The notes beneath the pieces are model-generated. The model was given only the letters and a program-made list of their open reading frames with translations. It had not been told where the DNA came from and searched no databases. Below, in pieces: positions 1 to 6,193 of a stretch of DNA of 10,892 nt. Numbering within the stretch: the first letter of the stretch is position 1; each line of letters opens with the position of its first letter. Both the position numbers and the translations under genes were made by a program. Source of the stretch: Bacillota bacterium (GTDB lineage Bacteria > Bacillota > Clostridia > Peptostreptococcales > Anaerovoracaceae). The DNA lies in NCBI GenBank assembly GCA_030527065.1, contig JAUNBO010000053.1:1-10892 (forward strand). The letters run 5' to 3'.

Positions 1-381
1 GTCTTTGCGTGGCTGCCCATTGAGGAGCTCATACGGGAGCGGCAGGACGCCTATTATGCAGCCCTGGCTCAGGCAGACGCCGCCGGAGACGCTACTCTGT
101 TCATCGAGTTCCTGATGGCGGTCATCCATGATACCCTCAATGAAATTTCTCGAACGCAATTTGAGGAGTTTTCGGAAGACAGCAGTGTCCATGTAAGGCG
201 GTTGTTGGAAAAAATGGAGGGGGATACGCTCTCTGCATTACAGATCATGGAACGGCTGGGGCTTAAAAACAGGGCTTCGTTCAGAAAACGCTATCTTGTT
301 CCTGCGCTGGAGCAAAAGCTGATCGAAATGGAATACCCGGACAAACCGAACAGCAGCAAGCAGAGGTACAGGAAGAAATAG
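1..381 (+). CDS. Fic family protein, C-terminal part (gene enters from the left)
   Basis: The frame is open from base 1 to the TAA at 379-381, giving 126 residues with no start inside the window. The first in-frame ATG (115) lies inside a conserved helix, so it is not the real start. The visible part has the pattern that follows the catalytic core in many Fic proteins: a helix with RERQDAYYAALAQAD, then FIEFLMAVIHDTL, then a C-terminal winged-helix-like segment (ALQIMERLGLKNRASFRKRY, then ALEQKLIEM and DKPNSSKQRYR). Fic proteins usually AMPylate target proteins from ATP. The catalytic HPFxDGNGR motif must lie left of the window, so activity cannot be judged. The gene converges on the minus-strand gene ending at 397. 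Family assignment rests on recognition of the C-terminal pattern. Confidence 0.8.
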   Translation, partial: VFAWLPIEELIRERQDAYYAALAQADAAGDATLFIEFLMAVIHDTLNEISRTQFEEFSEDSSVHVRRLLEKMEGDTLSALQIMERLGLKNRASFRKRYLVPALEQKLIEMEYPDKPNSSKQRYRKK

Positions 382-397
382 GCGGCGGGCTCTTCCT
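370..397 (+). terminator. Weak hairpin between convergent genes, possible terminator of the partial Fic gene
   Basis: A 7-bp perfect stem (AGGAAGA at 370-376, TCTTCCT at 391-397) encloses a 14-nt loop holding the Fic stop codon. It is followed by a pyrimidine-rich run (TATTTCTCTTTG) instead of a clean T tract. Its place between converging genes fits a terminator, but the stem is short and the loop is large. Confidence 0.25.
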
Positions 398-726
398 TAT
401 TTCTCTTTGCGCATCACTTCCCGGAACACTTTTCGTGCCTTTCTTTCACTGATATTTCCATGAAGTTCATTTAACTTAATGGATAAGAGCTGGTATGCAG
501 TATTGTGATGGACGTCTATTTGCTCGGCAAGGATTTTTTCCCGAAAATCATAAAACCCAACGGGAACGTCCATCAGTTGATGTTCATCAATAAACTTTAT
601 AGTGGCGGCTTCCGCCGCATCTGCTCTCCAGAGTTGGATAAAAAACTTTTTTATATCCCTGTACAGCACCACTGGTATTGCGACCGTAAACCCTATAAGG
701 CAGGCAAAACTGAAAAAGGTCCACAT
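397..726 (-). CDS. Small single-pass membrane protein of unknown function
   Basis: I do not recognise the family of this 109-residue protein. The ATG at 726 is preceded by a good ribosome binding site (GAGAGGAG, about 8 nt upstream), so the ORF is very likely translated. Residues about 3-21 are hydrophobic (FFSFACLIGFTVAIPVVL) and are followed by a positive stretch (YRDIKKF), as expected for an N-terminal membrane anchor. The remaining roughly 80 residues are polar and look mainly helical, ending in a basic tail (ISERKARKVFREVMRKEK). It follows the GyrI-like gene by 40 nt on the same strand and is probably the last gene of that unit. The two overlapping + strand ORFs here have no ribosome binding site or recognisable protein and are shadows. 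Confidence 0.7.
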   Translation of the reverse strand: MWTFFSFACLIGFTVAIPVVLYRDIKKFFIQLWRADAAEAATIKFIDEHQLMDVPVGFYDFREKILAEQIDVHHNTAYQLLSIKLNELHGNISERKARKVFREVMRKEK

Positions 727-766
727 TTTTATATCTCCTCTCTTCGGTTCCTCTTTGAAATCCAGG

Positions 767-1399
767 TCATTTTTTTCTTATCGGATGACGGATCACGGTT
801 TTCCACTTTTCCGGTGCGACCTTTCGGGCGTCTGACATATAGATCTCATGGTGCAGCCGTGTTTGGCTCATATCGTTCTCATAGCCGTTTTCTTCCAGGA
901 ATGCGTCCATCAAAGCGACGCTTTTGGGCTCATCCTCAAAGGGCCCTGTGTGCATGATCTGAACGCATAATCCTTCGTCAACCGTTAAAAACTCAGCGGA
1001 AGAGCAATCTGTTTTTTTCTTCTTTGAAGCTGTTTCCACAGCCCAGTCAAAATCCTTTTCGCTGATGAAATCGGGCAGTCTTATTACAGAAATCCAGTGA
1101 AAAGCAGCTTTATCGGAATAATCGATCCCGTCAACATCATCCTGCCACCAGAATCCTTCCAGCGGCGGGACCACATATTCAAAGAAACCCTCAATTTTGT
1201 GGTCGCCCTTATAGCTCATCTTCAGAGTATAAGCGACCGCATACAGCACACTGACTGCTTGCTGGTAAGCTCCGCCTTCTTCGTTCGGATCTCCTTTTCC
1301 CCGTACTGCGATATAGTTGGCTTTTGGCACATTCACGATTTGCGGTGTGCTCTTCGGCATATAGAATTCCTTGTATTCTTTTTTAAAGTCAAACGCCAT
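767..1399 (-). CDS. GyrI-like small-molecule-binding domain protein
   Basis: A 210-residue protein of the GyrI-like family, which takes up small hydrophobic ligands in a SHS2-fold pocket. Some stand-alone members are reported to hydrolyse cyclopropane-containing genotoxins, and others act as ligand sensors; which applies here cannot be told. Family features seen: the N-terminal segment FDFKKEYKEFYMPK, then AVRGKGDPNEEGGAY (residues 31-45), PPLEGFWW (78-85), QIMHTGPFEDEPKS (147-160), and a C-terminal block LHHEIYMSD to KWKTVIRHP (182-206). The frame is open further upstream to 1501, but the start at 1399 is chosen because AAAGGATGA precedes it and because the family begins at MAFDFKKEY. There is no DNA-binding domain, so it is not a transcription factor by itself. 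It lies between the Fic gene (98-nt gap) and the small membrane protein (40-nt gap) on the same strand. Confidence 0.87.
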   Translation of the reverse strand: MAFDFKKEYKEFYMPKSTPQIVNVPKANYIAVRGKGDPNEEGGAYQQAVSVLYAVAYTLKMSYKGDHKIEGFFEYVVPPLEGFWWQDDVDGIDYSDKAAFHWISVIRLPDFISEKDFDWAVETASKKKKTDCSSAEFLTVDEGLCVQIMHTGPFEDEPKSVALMDAFLEENGYENDMSQTRLHHEIYMSDARKVAPEKWKTVIRHPIRKK

Positions 1400-1424
1400 T
1401 TTGATCATCCTTTCAAATTTTGCT

Positions 1425-1443
1425 TTGCCCGCCGGACGGGCAA
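1425..1443 (-). repeat. Short GC-rich hairpin in the leader of the GyrI-like gene
   Basis: A 7-bp perfect inverted repeat, TTGCCCG (1425-1431) and CGGGCAA (1437-1443), has a 5-nt loop. On the minus strand it lies after the Fic stop codon and about 25 nt before the GyrI-like start codon. No T tract follows, so it is not a standard terminator; it could stabilise or partly attenuate the message. Confidence 0.35.
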
Positions 1444-1497
1444 GCAACTTAAGTGGGCTCGTGGGGCGGCTCTCCGTCCTGGCAGAGCAAGGGAAAA

Positions 1498-2286
1498 TCA
1501 TATATCCCGAAGGGACTTCCGCATGGCCGGGGGTGCGCCGCCGGTGCGCAGCACGGTTTTTTCCCAGGTCTTTATGGTCTGCTCCCGAAAAAACTCCACC
1601 ATCGGCATGATGTCCTCACTGCTGTCGTAAGCCTCCAGCGCAGCGTAGTATCGCTTCTTGTCCTCGTCATAGACGATAAGCGGCGGCTCGTTGTGAGTCA
1701 TCAGAAAATAGTTTGTCAGGGTGCGCCCGACCCTGCCGTTCCCGTCTGCAAAGGGGTGGATATATTCAAAGCGAAGGTGCAGATATGCAGCCGCCTTGAG
1801 CATATCGCCGGCAGATACTTCATTCAATTCCGCCACCAGTTCTTCCAGAGCAGCCGGGACGTCTTCCGGCAGGTAACCGACTTCCTGACGCCCGGTCACG
1901 TAGTCGTGCTTCTTGAATTGCCCCGGGCGCTCTTCATTGACGATATACCGGCGTTCGTCATAGGTCCCTGAGGTCAATATGCCGTGGATTTCGCAGATCA
2001 GTTCAACAGAAAGGGGAGCCCTCTCCACGATGGGTTTGCGCAGAAACTCATAGCAGAGCTTTTGGTTCTGCTGTTCAAACAACGTGCGGGGAGAACCCGT
2101 ATAATTGAGCACGCGTCCGTTTTCAAAGATCTCCCGTGTGTCATGGTACTCCACTTCATTGTTTTCGATGCGTCCGGAGTGATAGGCGAACAGGATGCGG
2201 AAATTGCCCAGCGCCATATCGAGCTCCGCTTCGGAAGATGTGGGCCTTCCTTTCCAAAATACACGGACCGATTCATAATCGACCAT
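1498..2286 (-). CDS. Fic family protein, class II (N-terminal inhibitory motif), full length
   Basis: A complete 262-residue Fic-domain protein. The catalytic loop HPFADGNGRVGR is at residues 177-188, with the catalytic His177, the Asp181/Asn183 region for the metal and phosphates, and Arg185/Arg188; it is intact. Upstream, residues 37-42 read SGRIEN, which fits the inhibitory pattern [S/T]xxxE[G/N], where Glu41 would reach into the ATP site. An N-terminal position of this motif defines class II, so the enzyme should be self-inhibited until released. Activity is expected to be AMPylation of a protein with ATP; the target is unknown. There is no signal peptide or membrane segment. The ATG at 2286 has a strong site (GGGGAGG, 8 nt away) and a promoter just upstream. 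It is the first gene of the minus-strand cluster. No antitoxin-like partner of the separate (class I) type is seen. Confidence 0.9.
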   Translation of the reverse strand: MVDYESVRVFWKGRPTSSEAELDMALGNFRILFAYHSGRIENNEVEYHDTREIFENGRVLNYTGSPRTLFEQQNQKLCYEFLRKPIVERAPLSVELICEIHGILTSGTYDERRYIVNEERPGQFKKHDYVTGRQEVGYLPEDVPAALEELVAELNEVSAGDMLKAAAYLHLRFEYIHPFADGNGRVGRTLTNYFLMTHNEPPLIVYDEDKKRYYAALEAYDSSEDIMPMVEFFREQTIKTWEKTVLRTGGAPPAMRKSLRDI

Positions 2287-2317
2287 AGCGTATACCTCCC
2301 CTGATTCATTGTTTTTA

Positions 2318-2346
2318 ATTATAGCATATCTTGAGGCAAAACAGGA
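2318..2346 (-). promoter_or_regulatory. Extended -10 promoter of the Fic/GyrI-like cluster
   Basis: Read on the minus strand, 2326-2318 is TGCTATAAT, a perfect extended -10 (TGnTATAAT). The -35 position at 17-bp spacing (2346-2341) is TCCTGT, a poor match to TTGACA, which an extended -10 can tolerate. The expected start point near 2311 leaves a leader of about 25 nt before the Fic start codon. Confidence 0.65.
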
Positions 2347-2365
2347 CGCTTTTGTCTGAGGAGCA

Positions 2366-2408
2366 GGGAGCCAGGGGGACAGTCCGGCAAACCGCCCCCC
2401 TGGCTCCC
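2366..2408. repeat. 13-bp perfect inverted repeat between divergent promoters
   Basis: The left arm GGGAGCCAGGGGG (2366-2378) and right arm CCCCCTGGCTCCC (2396-2408) pair without mismatch around a 17-nt centre, which itself can form a small CGG/CCG stem with a CAAA loop. No T tract follows on either strand, and the element lies upstream of both divergent genes, so it is unlikely to be an ordinary terminator. Its form resembles the dispersed extragenic palindromes of Clostridia genomes; that comparison is an inference. Confidence 0.6.
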
Positions 2409-2446
2409 CGTGAAAAGTAACAATTTTGCAGAAAAATTGCGGGAAA

Positions 2447-2458
2447 GAACGGTCGTTC
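2447..2458 (+). promoter_or_regulatory. Probable LexA (SOS) box upstream of ruvC
   Basis: The sequence GAAC GGTC GTTC is a perfect GAAC-N4-GTTC palindrome (extended by one pair to AGAAC/GTTCT), the core of the Gram-positive LexA/DinR box. It ends directly against the -35 hexamer at 2459, where bound LexA would block RNA polymerase. Against the B. subtilis consensus CGAACRNRYGTTYC the two outermost bases and one central base differ. Control of ruv genes by LexA is well established in other bacteria, which supports the call. Confidence 0.75.
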
Positions 2459-2487
2459 TGGACAGAGGGGCGGCGGTATGATAAAAT
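2459..2487 (+). promoter_or_regulatory. Sigma-A-type promoter of the ruvCAB operon
   Basis: The -35 TGGACA (2459-2464) and -10 TAAAAT (2482-2487) each match the consensus at 5 of 6 bases and are separated by exactly 17 bp. The expected start point is near 2494, giving a leader of about 33 nt before ruvC. The SOS box touches its -35 element. Confidence 0.75.
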
Positions 2488-2527
2488 AAAACGGCATGTG
2501 GAAAACCGGCAGAAGAAGGGGAGCGGG

Positions 2528-3022
2528 ATGAGGATATTGGGAATAGACCCGGGCTATGCCATTCTGGGCTACGGTTTTGTGGATATGAAGGGCAATCACT
2601 TTCAGCCCGCCGCCTACGGCGCCGTGGTCACGGAAAAGGACCTGGAGATGCCGGACCGGCTGAAGCAGCTCTATGCCGGCCTCATGGAGCTGATAGACCT
2701 GCACCGGCCGGACGTGGCGGCCATAGAGGAGCTGTTCTTCAACAAAAACACCAAAACGGCCCTGCTGGTGGGGCAGGCAAGAGGCGTGGCCATCCTGGCC
2801 TGCGTCAATTCCGGCCTGCCGGTCTATGAATACACGCCCCTGCAGATAAAGCAGGCTCTGGTGGGCTACGGCAGGGCGGAAAAACTCCAGGTCCAGGCCA
2901 TGGTGAAGACCATACTGAACCTGAAAGAGGCCCCGAAGCCCGACGATACGGCGGACGCCCTGGCGGCGGCCATCTGCCACGGCCACTCCGCCGGGTACAT
3001 CAATAAATTCAAAGGAGTATGA
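2528..3022 (+). CDS. ruvC: Holliday junction resolvase RuvC
   Basis: A 164-residue endonuclease that cuts four-way DNA junctions symmetrically in recombination repair, acting with the RuvAB branch migration motor. The RNase H-like fold is shown by the first strand LGIDPG with Asp7, by IEELFF with Glu67, and by the C-terminal PDDTADALAAAICH with Asp140 and Asp143. These match the E. coli catalytic set D7, E66, D138 and D141. The conserved GQARG (residues 82-86) is also present. Length is normal for the family. The frame runs open upstream to an ATG at 2426, but that would add 34 non-conserved residues and lie upstream of the promoter. The start at 2528 has AAGGGGAG just before it and fits the family N-terminus MRILGIDPG. 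It is the first gene of the operon and ends one base before ruvA. Confidence 0.96.
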   Translation: MRILGIDPGYAILGYGFVDMKGNHFQPAAYGAVVTEKDLEMPDRLKQLYAGLMELIDLHRPDVAAIEELFFNKNTKTALLVGQARGVAILACVNSGLPVYEYTPLQIKQALVGYGRAEKLQVQAMVKTILNLKEAPKPDDTADALAAAICHGHSAGYINKFKGV

Positions 3023-3023
3023 G

Positions 3024-3602
3024 ATGCTGCACTATCTGAAAGGCACCGTCACCATGAGCTTCGACGGCGGCGTGGTGGTGGAAAGCGGCGGCGTGGGATA
3101 TCAGGTCTTCGTGCCGGATAATTCCGTCCTTTATCAGAGCCAGGGCAAGGGCCCCGTGCTGGTGTACACCGTCATGATCCTCCGGGAGGACGACGTCAGC
3201 CTCTACGGCTTTGCGGAGAAGGACTCTCTGGAGCTGTTCCGCAAGCTATTGACTGTAAACGGCGTAGGGGCCAAGGCCGCTCTGGCGGTGCTGTCCGCCA
3301 TGCCCCTGGAGCAGGTGCGGAGGGCTATCGTTTTCGACGACCCCGACGCTCTCACCAGAGCCAACGGCATCGGGAAGAAGACGGCCCAGCGCATCGTGCT
3401 GGAGCTGAAGGATAAGCTGGGCGGGGCGGGAGAGCTGGCCGGCGCAGCGGCGGAAGTGGAGAGCAGCGACAGCAAAAGCGAAGCGGCTGCGGCCCTCATG
3501 GGGCTGGGCTACAGCAGGAGCGAAGCCCTGGCAGCCCTGGCCGGAACAGAGGAGGGCCTCACCACGGAAGCATATATCAAGAAAGCCCTCAAAAATTTGT
3601 AG
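3024..3602 (+). CDS. ruvA: Holliday junction branch migration protein RuvA
   Basis: A 192-residue protein that forms a tetramer on the junction and loads RuvB rings. The N-terminal OB fold (residues 1-62) begins MLHYLKGTV and contains LREDDVSLYGF, with the acidic pin residues Glu55 and Asp56 at the same numbers as in E. coli. Two helix-hairpin-helix motifs follow: LLTVNGVGAKAALAVL (75-90) and LTRANGIGKKTAQRIVLEL (110-128). An Ala/Ser-rich flexible linker (about 133-153) leads to the C-terminal RuvB-binding domain, which includes AAALMGLGYSRSEALAAL (155-172). A clear AAAGGAG site lies 6 nt before the ATG. The one-base gap to ruvC and the short gap to ruvB fit co-expression. Confidence 0.97.
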   Translation: MLHYLKGTVTMSFDGGVVVESGGVGYQVFVPDNSVLYQSQGKGPVLVYTVMILREDDVSLYGFAEKDSLELFRKLLTVNGVGAKAALAVLSAMPLEQVRRAIVFDDPDALTRANGIGKKTAQRIVLELKDKLGGAGELAGAAAEVESSDSKSEAAAALMGLGYSRSEALAALAGTEEGLTTEAYIKKALKNL

Positions 3603-3626
3603 GACCCTCGGAGAAACGGGAGCGGG

Positions 3627-4670
3627 ATGATGACGGAATACGATGAAAGAATCACCACGGCGGCCATGAATACGGAAGAGGAAGCCATAGAGCTCAGCCT
3701 GAGGCCCAGGCAGCTTTCGGACTACGTGGGGCAGAAAAGCGTCACGGAAAACATGAAGGTCTTCATAGAGGCGGCCAAGCTGCGGCGGGAGCCCCTGGAC
3801 CACGTGCTGTTTTACGGGCCTCCGGGCCTGGGGAAAACCACTCTGGCCGGGATCATCGCCAACGAGCTGGGAGTGGACCTGCGCATCACCTCCGGCCCCG
3901 CCATAGAACGGGCAGGGGATCTGGCGGCCCTCCTGACCAACCTCAACGATAACGACGTATTGTTCATAGACGAGATCCACCGCCTGAACCGCTCTGTGGA
4001 AGAGGTCCTCTATGCGGCCATGGAGGACTACGCCCTGGACATCATCATAGGCAAGGGGCCTTCCGCCCGGTCCATACGGCTGGACCTTTCCAAATTCACC
4101 CTCATCGGCGCCACCACCCGGGCCGGGAGCCTTTCCGCTCCCCTCCGGGACCGCTTCGGCGTCATCTGCAAGTTTGAGATGTACACCCAGGACGAGCTGG
4201 CCCTCATCCTCCGCCGCTCTGCGGAAATACTCAACGTAGGCATAGACGAAGGCTCTCTTCAGGAGCTGGCCCGCCGTTCCAGAGGTACCCCCCGCATCGC
4301 CAACCGGCTGCTGAAGCGGGTCCGGGATTTCAGCCAGGTGCGGGGAACGGGGACCATAGACCTGAGCATTACCAACAAGACCTTGGATTCCCTGGGCATA
4401 GACAAGGAAGGGCTGGAAACCCTGGACAGAAGCATCCTTTGCACCATCATAGAGCGCTTCCGGGGCGGCCCGGTGGGCATAGAGACCATTGCCGCCGCCA
4501 TAGGGGAAGAGCGGGTTACCATAGAGGACGTGTACGAGCCCTATCTGATCCAGGCCGGTTTTCTCCACCGGACCCAGAAGGGAAGAATGGTCTCGGAGAA
4601 AGCGTACCGGCATCTGGGCCTGTCTCTTCCGGAGGACGGGCAGCTGCAGATGAAGGAGGTAGTCAAATGA
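3627..4670 (+). CDS. ruvB: Holliday junction branch migration ATPase RuvB
   Basis: A 347-residue AAA+ motor that forms hexameric rings and pumps DNA through the RuvA-bound junction. Motifs in order: SLRPRQLSDYVGQ (24-36), Walker A GPPGLGKT (64-71), Walker B LFIDE (112-116), sensor 1 GATTRAG (161-167), arginine finger in PLRDRFG (Arg174), sensor 2 RGTPRIANRLL (219-229), then a winged-helix DNA-binding domain with RFRGGPVG (277-284), LIQAGFLHRTQKGR (307-320) and the tail A-Y-R-H-L. Two ATGs stand side by side at 3627 and 3630; GGGAG at 3618-3622 is spaced slightly better for the second, so the protein may begin at residue 2. The stop overlaps the spoIID start as ATGA, pointing to translational coupling. 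Confidence 0.97.
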   Translation: MMTEYDERITTAAMNTEEEAIELSLRPRQLSDYVGQKSVTENMKVFIEAAKLRREPLDHVLFYGPPGLGKTTLAGIIANELGVDLRITSGPAIERAGDLAALLTNLNDNDVLFIDEIHRLNRSVEEVLYAAMEDYALDIIIGKGPSARSIRLDLSKFTLIGATTRAGSLSAPLRDRFGVICKFEMYTQDELALILRRSAEILNVGIDEGSLQELARRSRGTPRIANRLLKRVRDFSQVRGTGTIDLSITNKTLDSLGIDKEGLETLDRSILCTIIERFRGGPVGIETIAAAIGEERVTIEDVYEPYLIQAGFLHRTQKGRMVSEKAYRHLGLSLPEDGQLQMKEVVK

Positions 4671-6052
4671 GCAAAGGCACAGACAAAAAGAAAAAAGGGA
4701 TGGGACTCCTTACGGCGTTTCTGCTTTTCACGGCCCTGCTGCTGCCTGCTTCCTTCGCTTATGGAGCGGATTCCGTGCCGGACCATGTCACTGTGGGACT
4801 GAAATACGGCAGCACGGCGGCCTCCACCTTCACCTTTACTTCGGACAGCGGCTTTCAGCTGGCTTCCTTTGAAAAGGATACGGGCTTTTCTTCCACTCTG
4901 CCCCTTCCCGCCTATACTGCGGTAGTGGCTTCTGTGGAAGGGGGGAAGGTGGCCCTCAGGGACGAGAACGGCATCCTGCTCACGGCGGATATCGGGAAAA
5001 GCGGCTGCCTGCTGGCGGCGGACCACCAGAACGGGGGTTCTGTGGCCCTGGAGGGCTACGGCTACCGGGGCGGGCTCATGCTGCAGGCGGACGAGAACGG
5101 AAGGATCTCCGTCGTCAACTGCCTTGGCCTGGAGGAATATCTCTATGGCGTCCTGAACAATGAAATGTCCTATGCCTATCCCATGGAAGCCTTGAAGGCC
5201 CAGGCGGTGGCGGCCAGAAGCTATGCCGTGACCGGGATAGGATCTCACGCTTCCTCCGGCTTCGATCTCTGCACCTCCACCCATTGTCAGGTGTACAGCG
5301 GGGTCCGGGGAGAGCACAGCCAGACCACTGCCGCCGTGGACGCCACCGCCGGCCTGGCCCTGCATGTGGGGGGCGAGATCGTCCAGGCCAATTACCACGC
5401 CAACAGTGGCGGTTACACCAGTAATTCTGAGGACGTGTGGAGCGCTGCCGTCTCCCACTTAAGAGCGGTGGAGGACGGCTATTCGCCCCTCTATTCCTGG
5501 CAGCATAGCTACACCTTCGCCCAGCTGCAGGAACTTCTGGAAGGGGCGGGCTATGACCCCGGAGAGGTGGAGGCGGTTTCCATCACGGGCCGCACCTCCT
5601 ACGGCAGCGTTCTCAGCCTGGAAATAAAGGGGAGCCGGGAGACTGTCGCCTTGCAGAAGTCCGCCATCCGCAGCGTGCTGGGGGCGGGGCTGGTGAAGTC
5701 CCTGCGCTTCGATATCTCCTCCGACGGCAGCGGGCAGGGGGGAGAAAGCGGCCTCACCGCCAGCAGCGGGACGGCGGAAAAAGCCCTTTCCCAGGAGTTC
5801 TACATAATATCAGAGGACGGAAGCGTCAGCCTGGCGCCGACGGCGTTTCTCTATGTGAAAGGCAGCCAGGATGTGGCCCGGGTTTCCAACAGCAGCCTGG
5901 ATACGGTGGAAGGGGAGCAGGTGGTGTTCACCGGTACCGGCTACGGCCACGGCGTGGGCATGTCCCAGCAGGGGGCCAGGGCCATGGCGGAAGAGGGCTT
6001 TTCCTTCGAGGACATTCTTCACTTTTACTATACGGGTGTGGAGATTCGGTAG
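4667..6052 (+). CDS. spoIID: SpoIID/LytB-domain protein, probable membrane-anchored or secreted lytic transglycosylase
   Basis: A 461-residue protein with a basic N-terminus (KGTDKKKK), a hydrophobic stretch at residues 12-32 and an AYGA sequence at 31-34 that could be a signal peptidase site; it should act outside the membrane. The SpoIID domain begins near residue 150: LGLEEYLYGVLNNEM (154-167), with the likely catalytic Glu166, then YPMEALKAQAVAARSYAV (171-188). Cys202, His206 and Cys207 (LCTSTHCQVYSG) resemble the zinc site of clostridial SpoIID. The family C-terminus FTGTGYGHGVGMSQQGA is at 421-437. In sporulation SpoIID cleaves glycan strands lacking side peptides during engulfment. At 461 residues it is longer than B. 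subtilis SpoIID, with an extra N-terminal region (35-150) and a Ser/Gly-rich linker (351-372). GGAGG lies 7 nt before the ATG. It could be a vegetative cell-wall enzyme of the same family. Confidence 0.88.
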   Translation: MSKGTDKKKKGMGLLTAFLLFTALLLPASFAYGADSVPDHVTVGLKYGSTAASTFTFTSDSGFQLASFEKDTGFSSTLPLPAYTAVVASVEGGKVALRDENGILLTADIGKSGCLLAADHQNGGSVALEGYGYRGGLMLQADENGRISVVNCLGLEEYLYGVLNNEMSYAYPMEALKAQAVAARSYAVTGIGSHASSGFDLCTSTHCQVYSGVRGEHSQTTAAVDATAGLALHVGGEIVQANYHANSGGYTSNSEDVWSAAVSHLRAVEDGYSPLYSWQHSYTFAQLQELLEGAGYDPGEVEAVSITGRTSYGSVLSLEIKGSRETVALQKSAIRSVLGAGLVKSLRFDISSDGSGQGGESGLTASSGTAEKALSQEFYIISEDGSVSLAPTAFLYVKGSQDVARVSNSSLDTVEGEQVVFTGTGYGHGVGMSQQGARAMAEEGFSFEDILHFYYTGVEIR

Positions 6053-6104
6053 AACGGACAGGATGACGCCTTTCCCGGGGAACGCAGGGAAACTCAGGAA
6101 ACAC

Positions 6105-6139
6105 AGGAGAAGGGGCGGCTTGGAAACGCCCTTCCTCCT
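6105..6139 (+). repeat. Long imperfect hairpin in the spoIID-queA gap
   Basis: Arms AGGAGAAGGGGCG (6105-6117) and CGCCCTTCCTCCT (6127-6139) pair over 13 positions with one mismatch and one G-U pair, closing a 9-nt loop. No T tract follows, so it is not a normal intrinsic terminator. It lies in the longest gap of the operon (141 nt) and may act as an mRNA processing or stability element. Confidence 0.45.
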
Positions 6140-6193
6140 TGGGATACGGGAGGGGAGGACCGGCAAGGCGGCTCTCACAGGAGACGGACCGAC

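Noticed and set aside
1400..1501. Extended N-terminus of the GyrI-like protein (34 more residues in frame).
   Set aside because: The extra residues are not family-like and cover the hairpin region, and the ribosome binding site lies just before 1399.
1097..1971. Three + strand ORFs opposite the GyrI-like and Fic genes.
   Set aside because: No ribosome binding sites or conserved motifs; the minus-strand proteins are clearly recognisable.
2421..2439. Inverted repeat CAATTTT-GCAGA-AAAATTG just upstream of the SOS box, considered as an operator or terminator.
   Set aside because: Seven A/T-rich pairs can occur by chance in this A+T-rich stretch, and no T tract or known operator pattern supports it.
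3246..4613. Long minus-strand ORF (455 codons) opposite ruvA and ruvB.
   Set aside because: It lies opposite strongly conserved ruvA/ruvB coding sequence, has no recognisable domain and is a by-product of GC-rich third positions.
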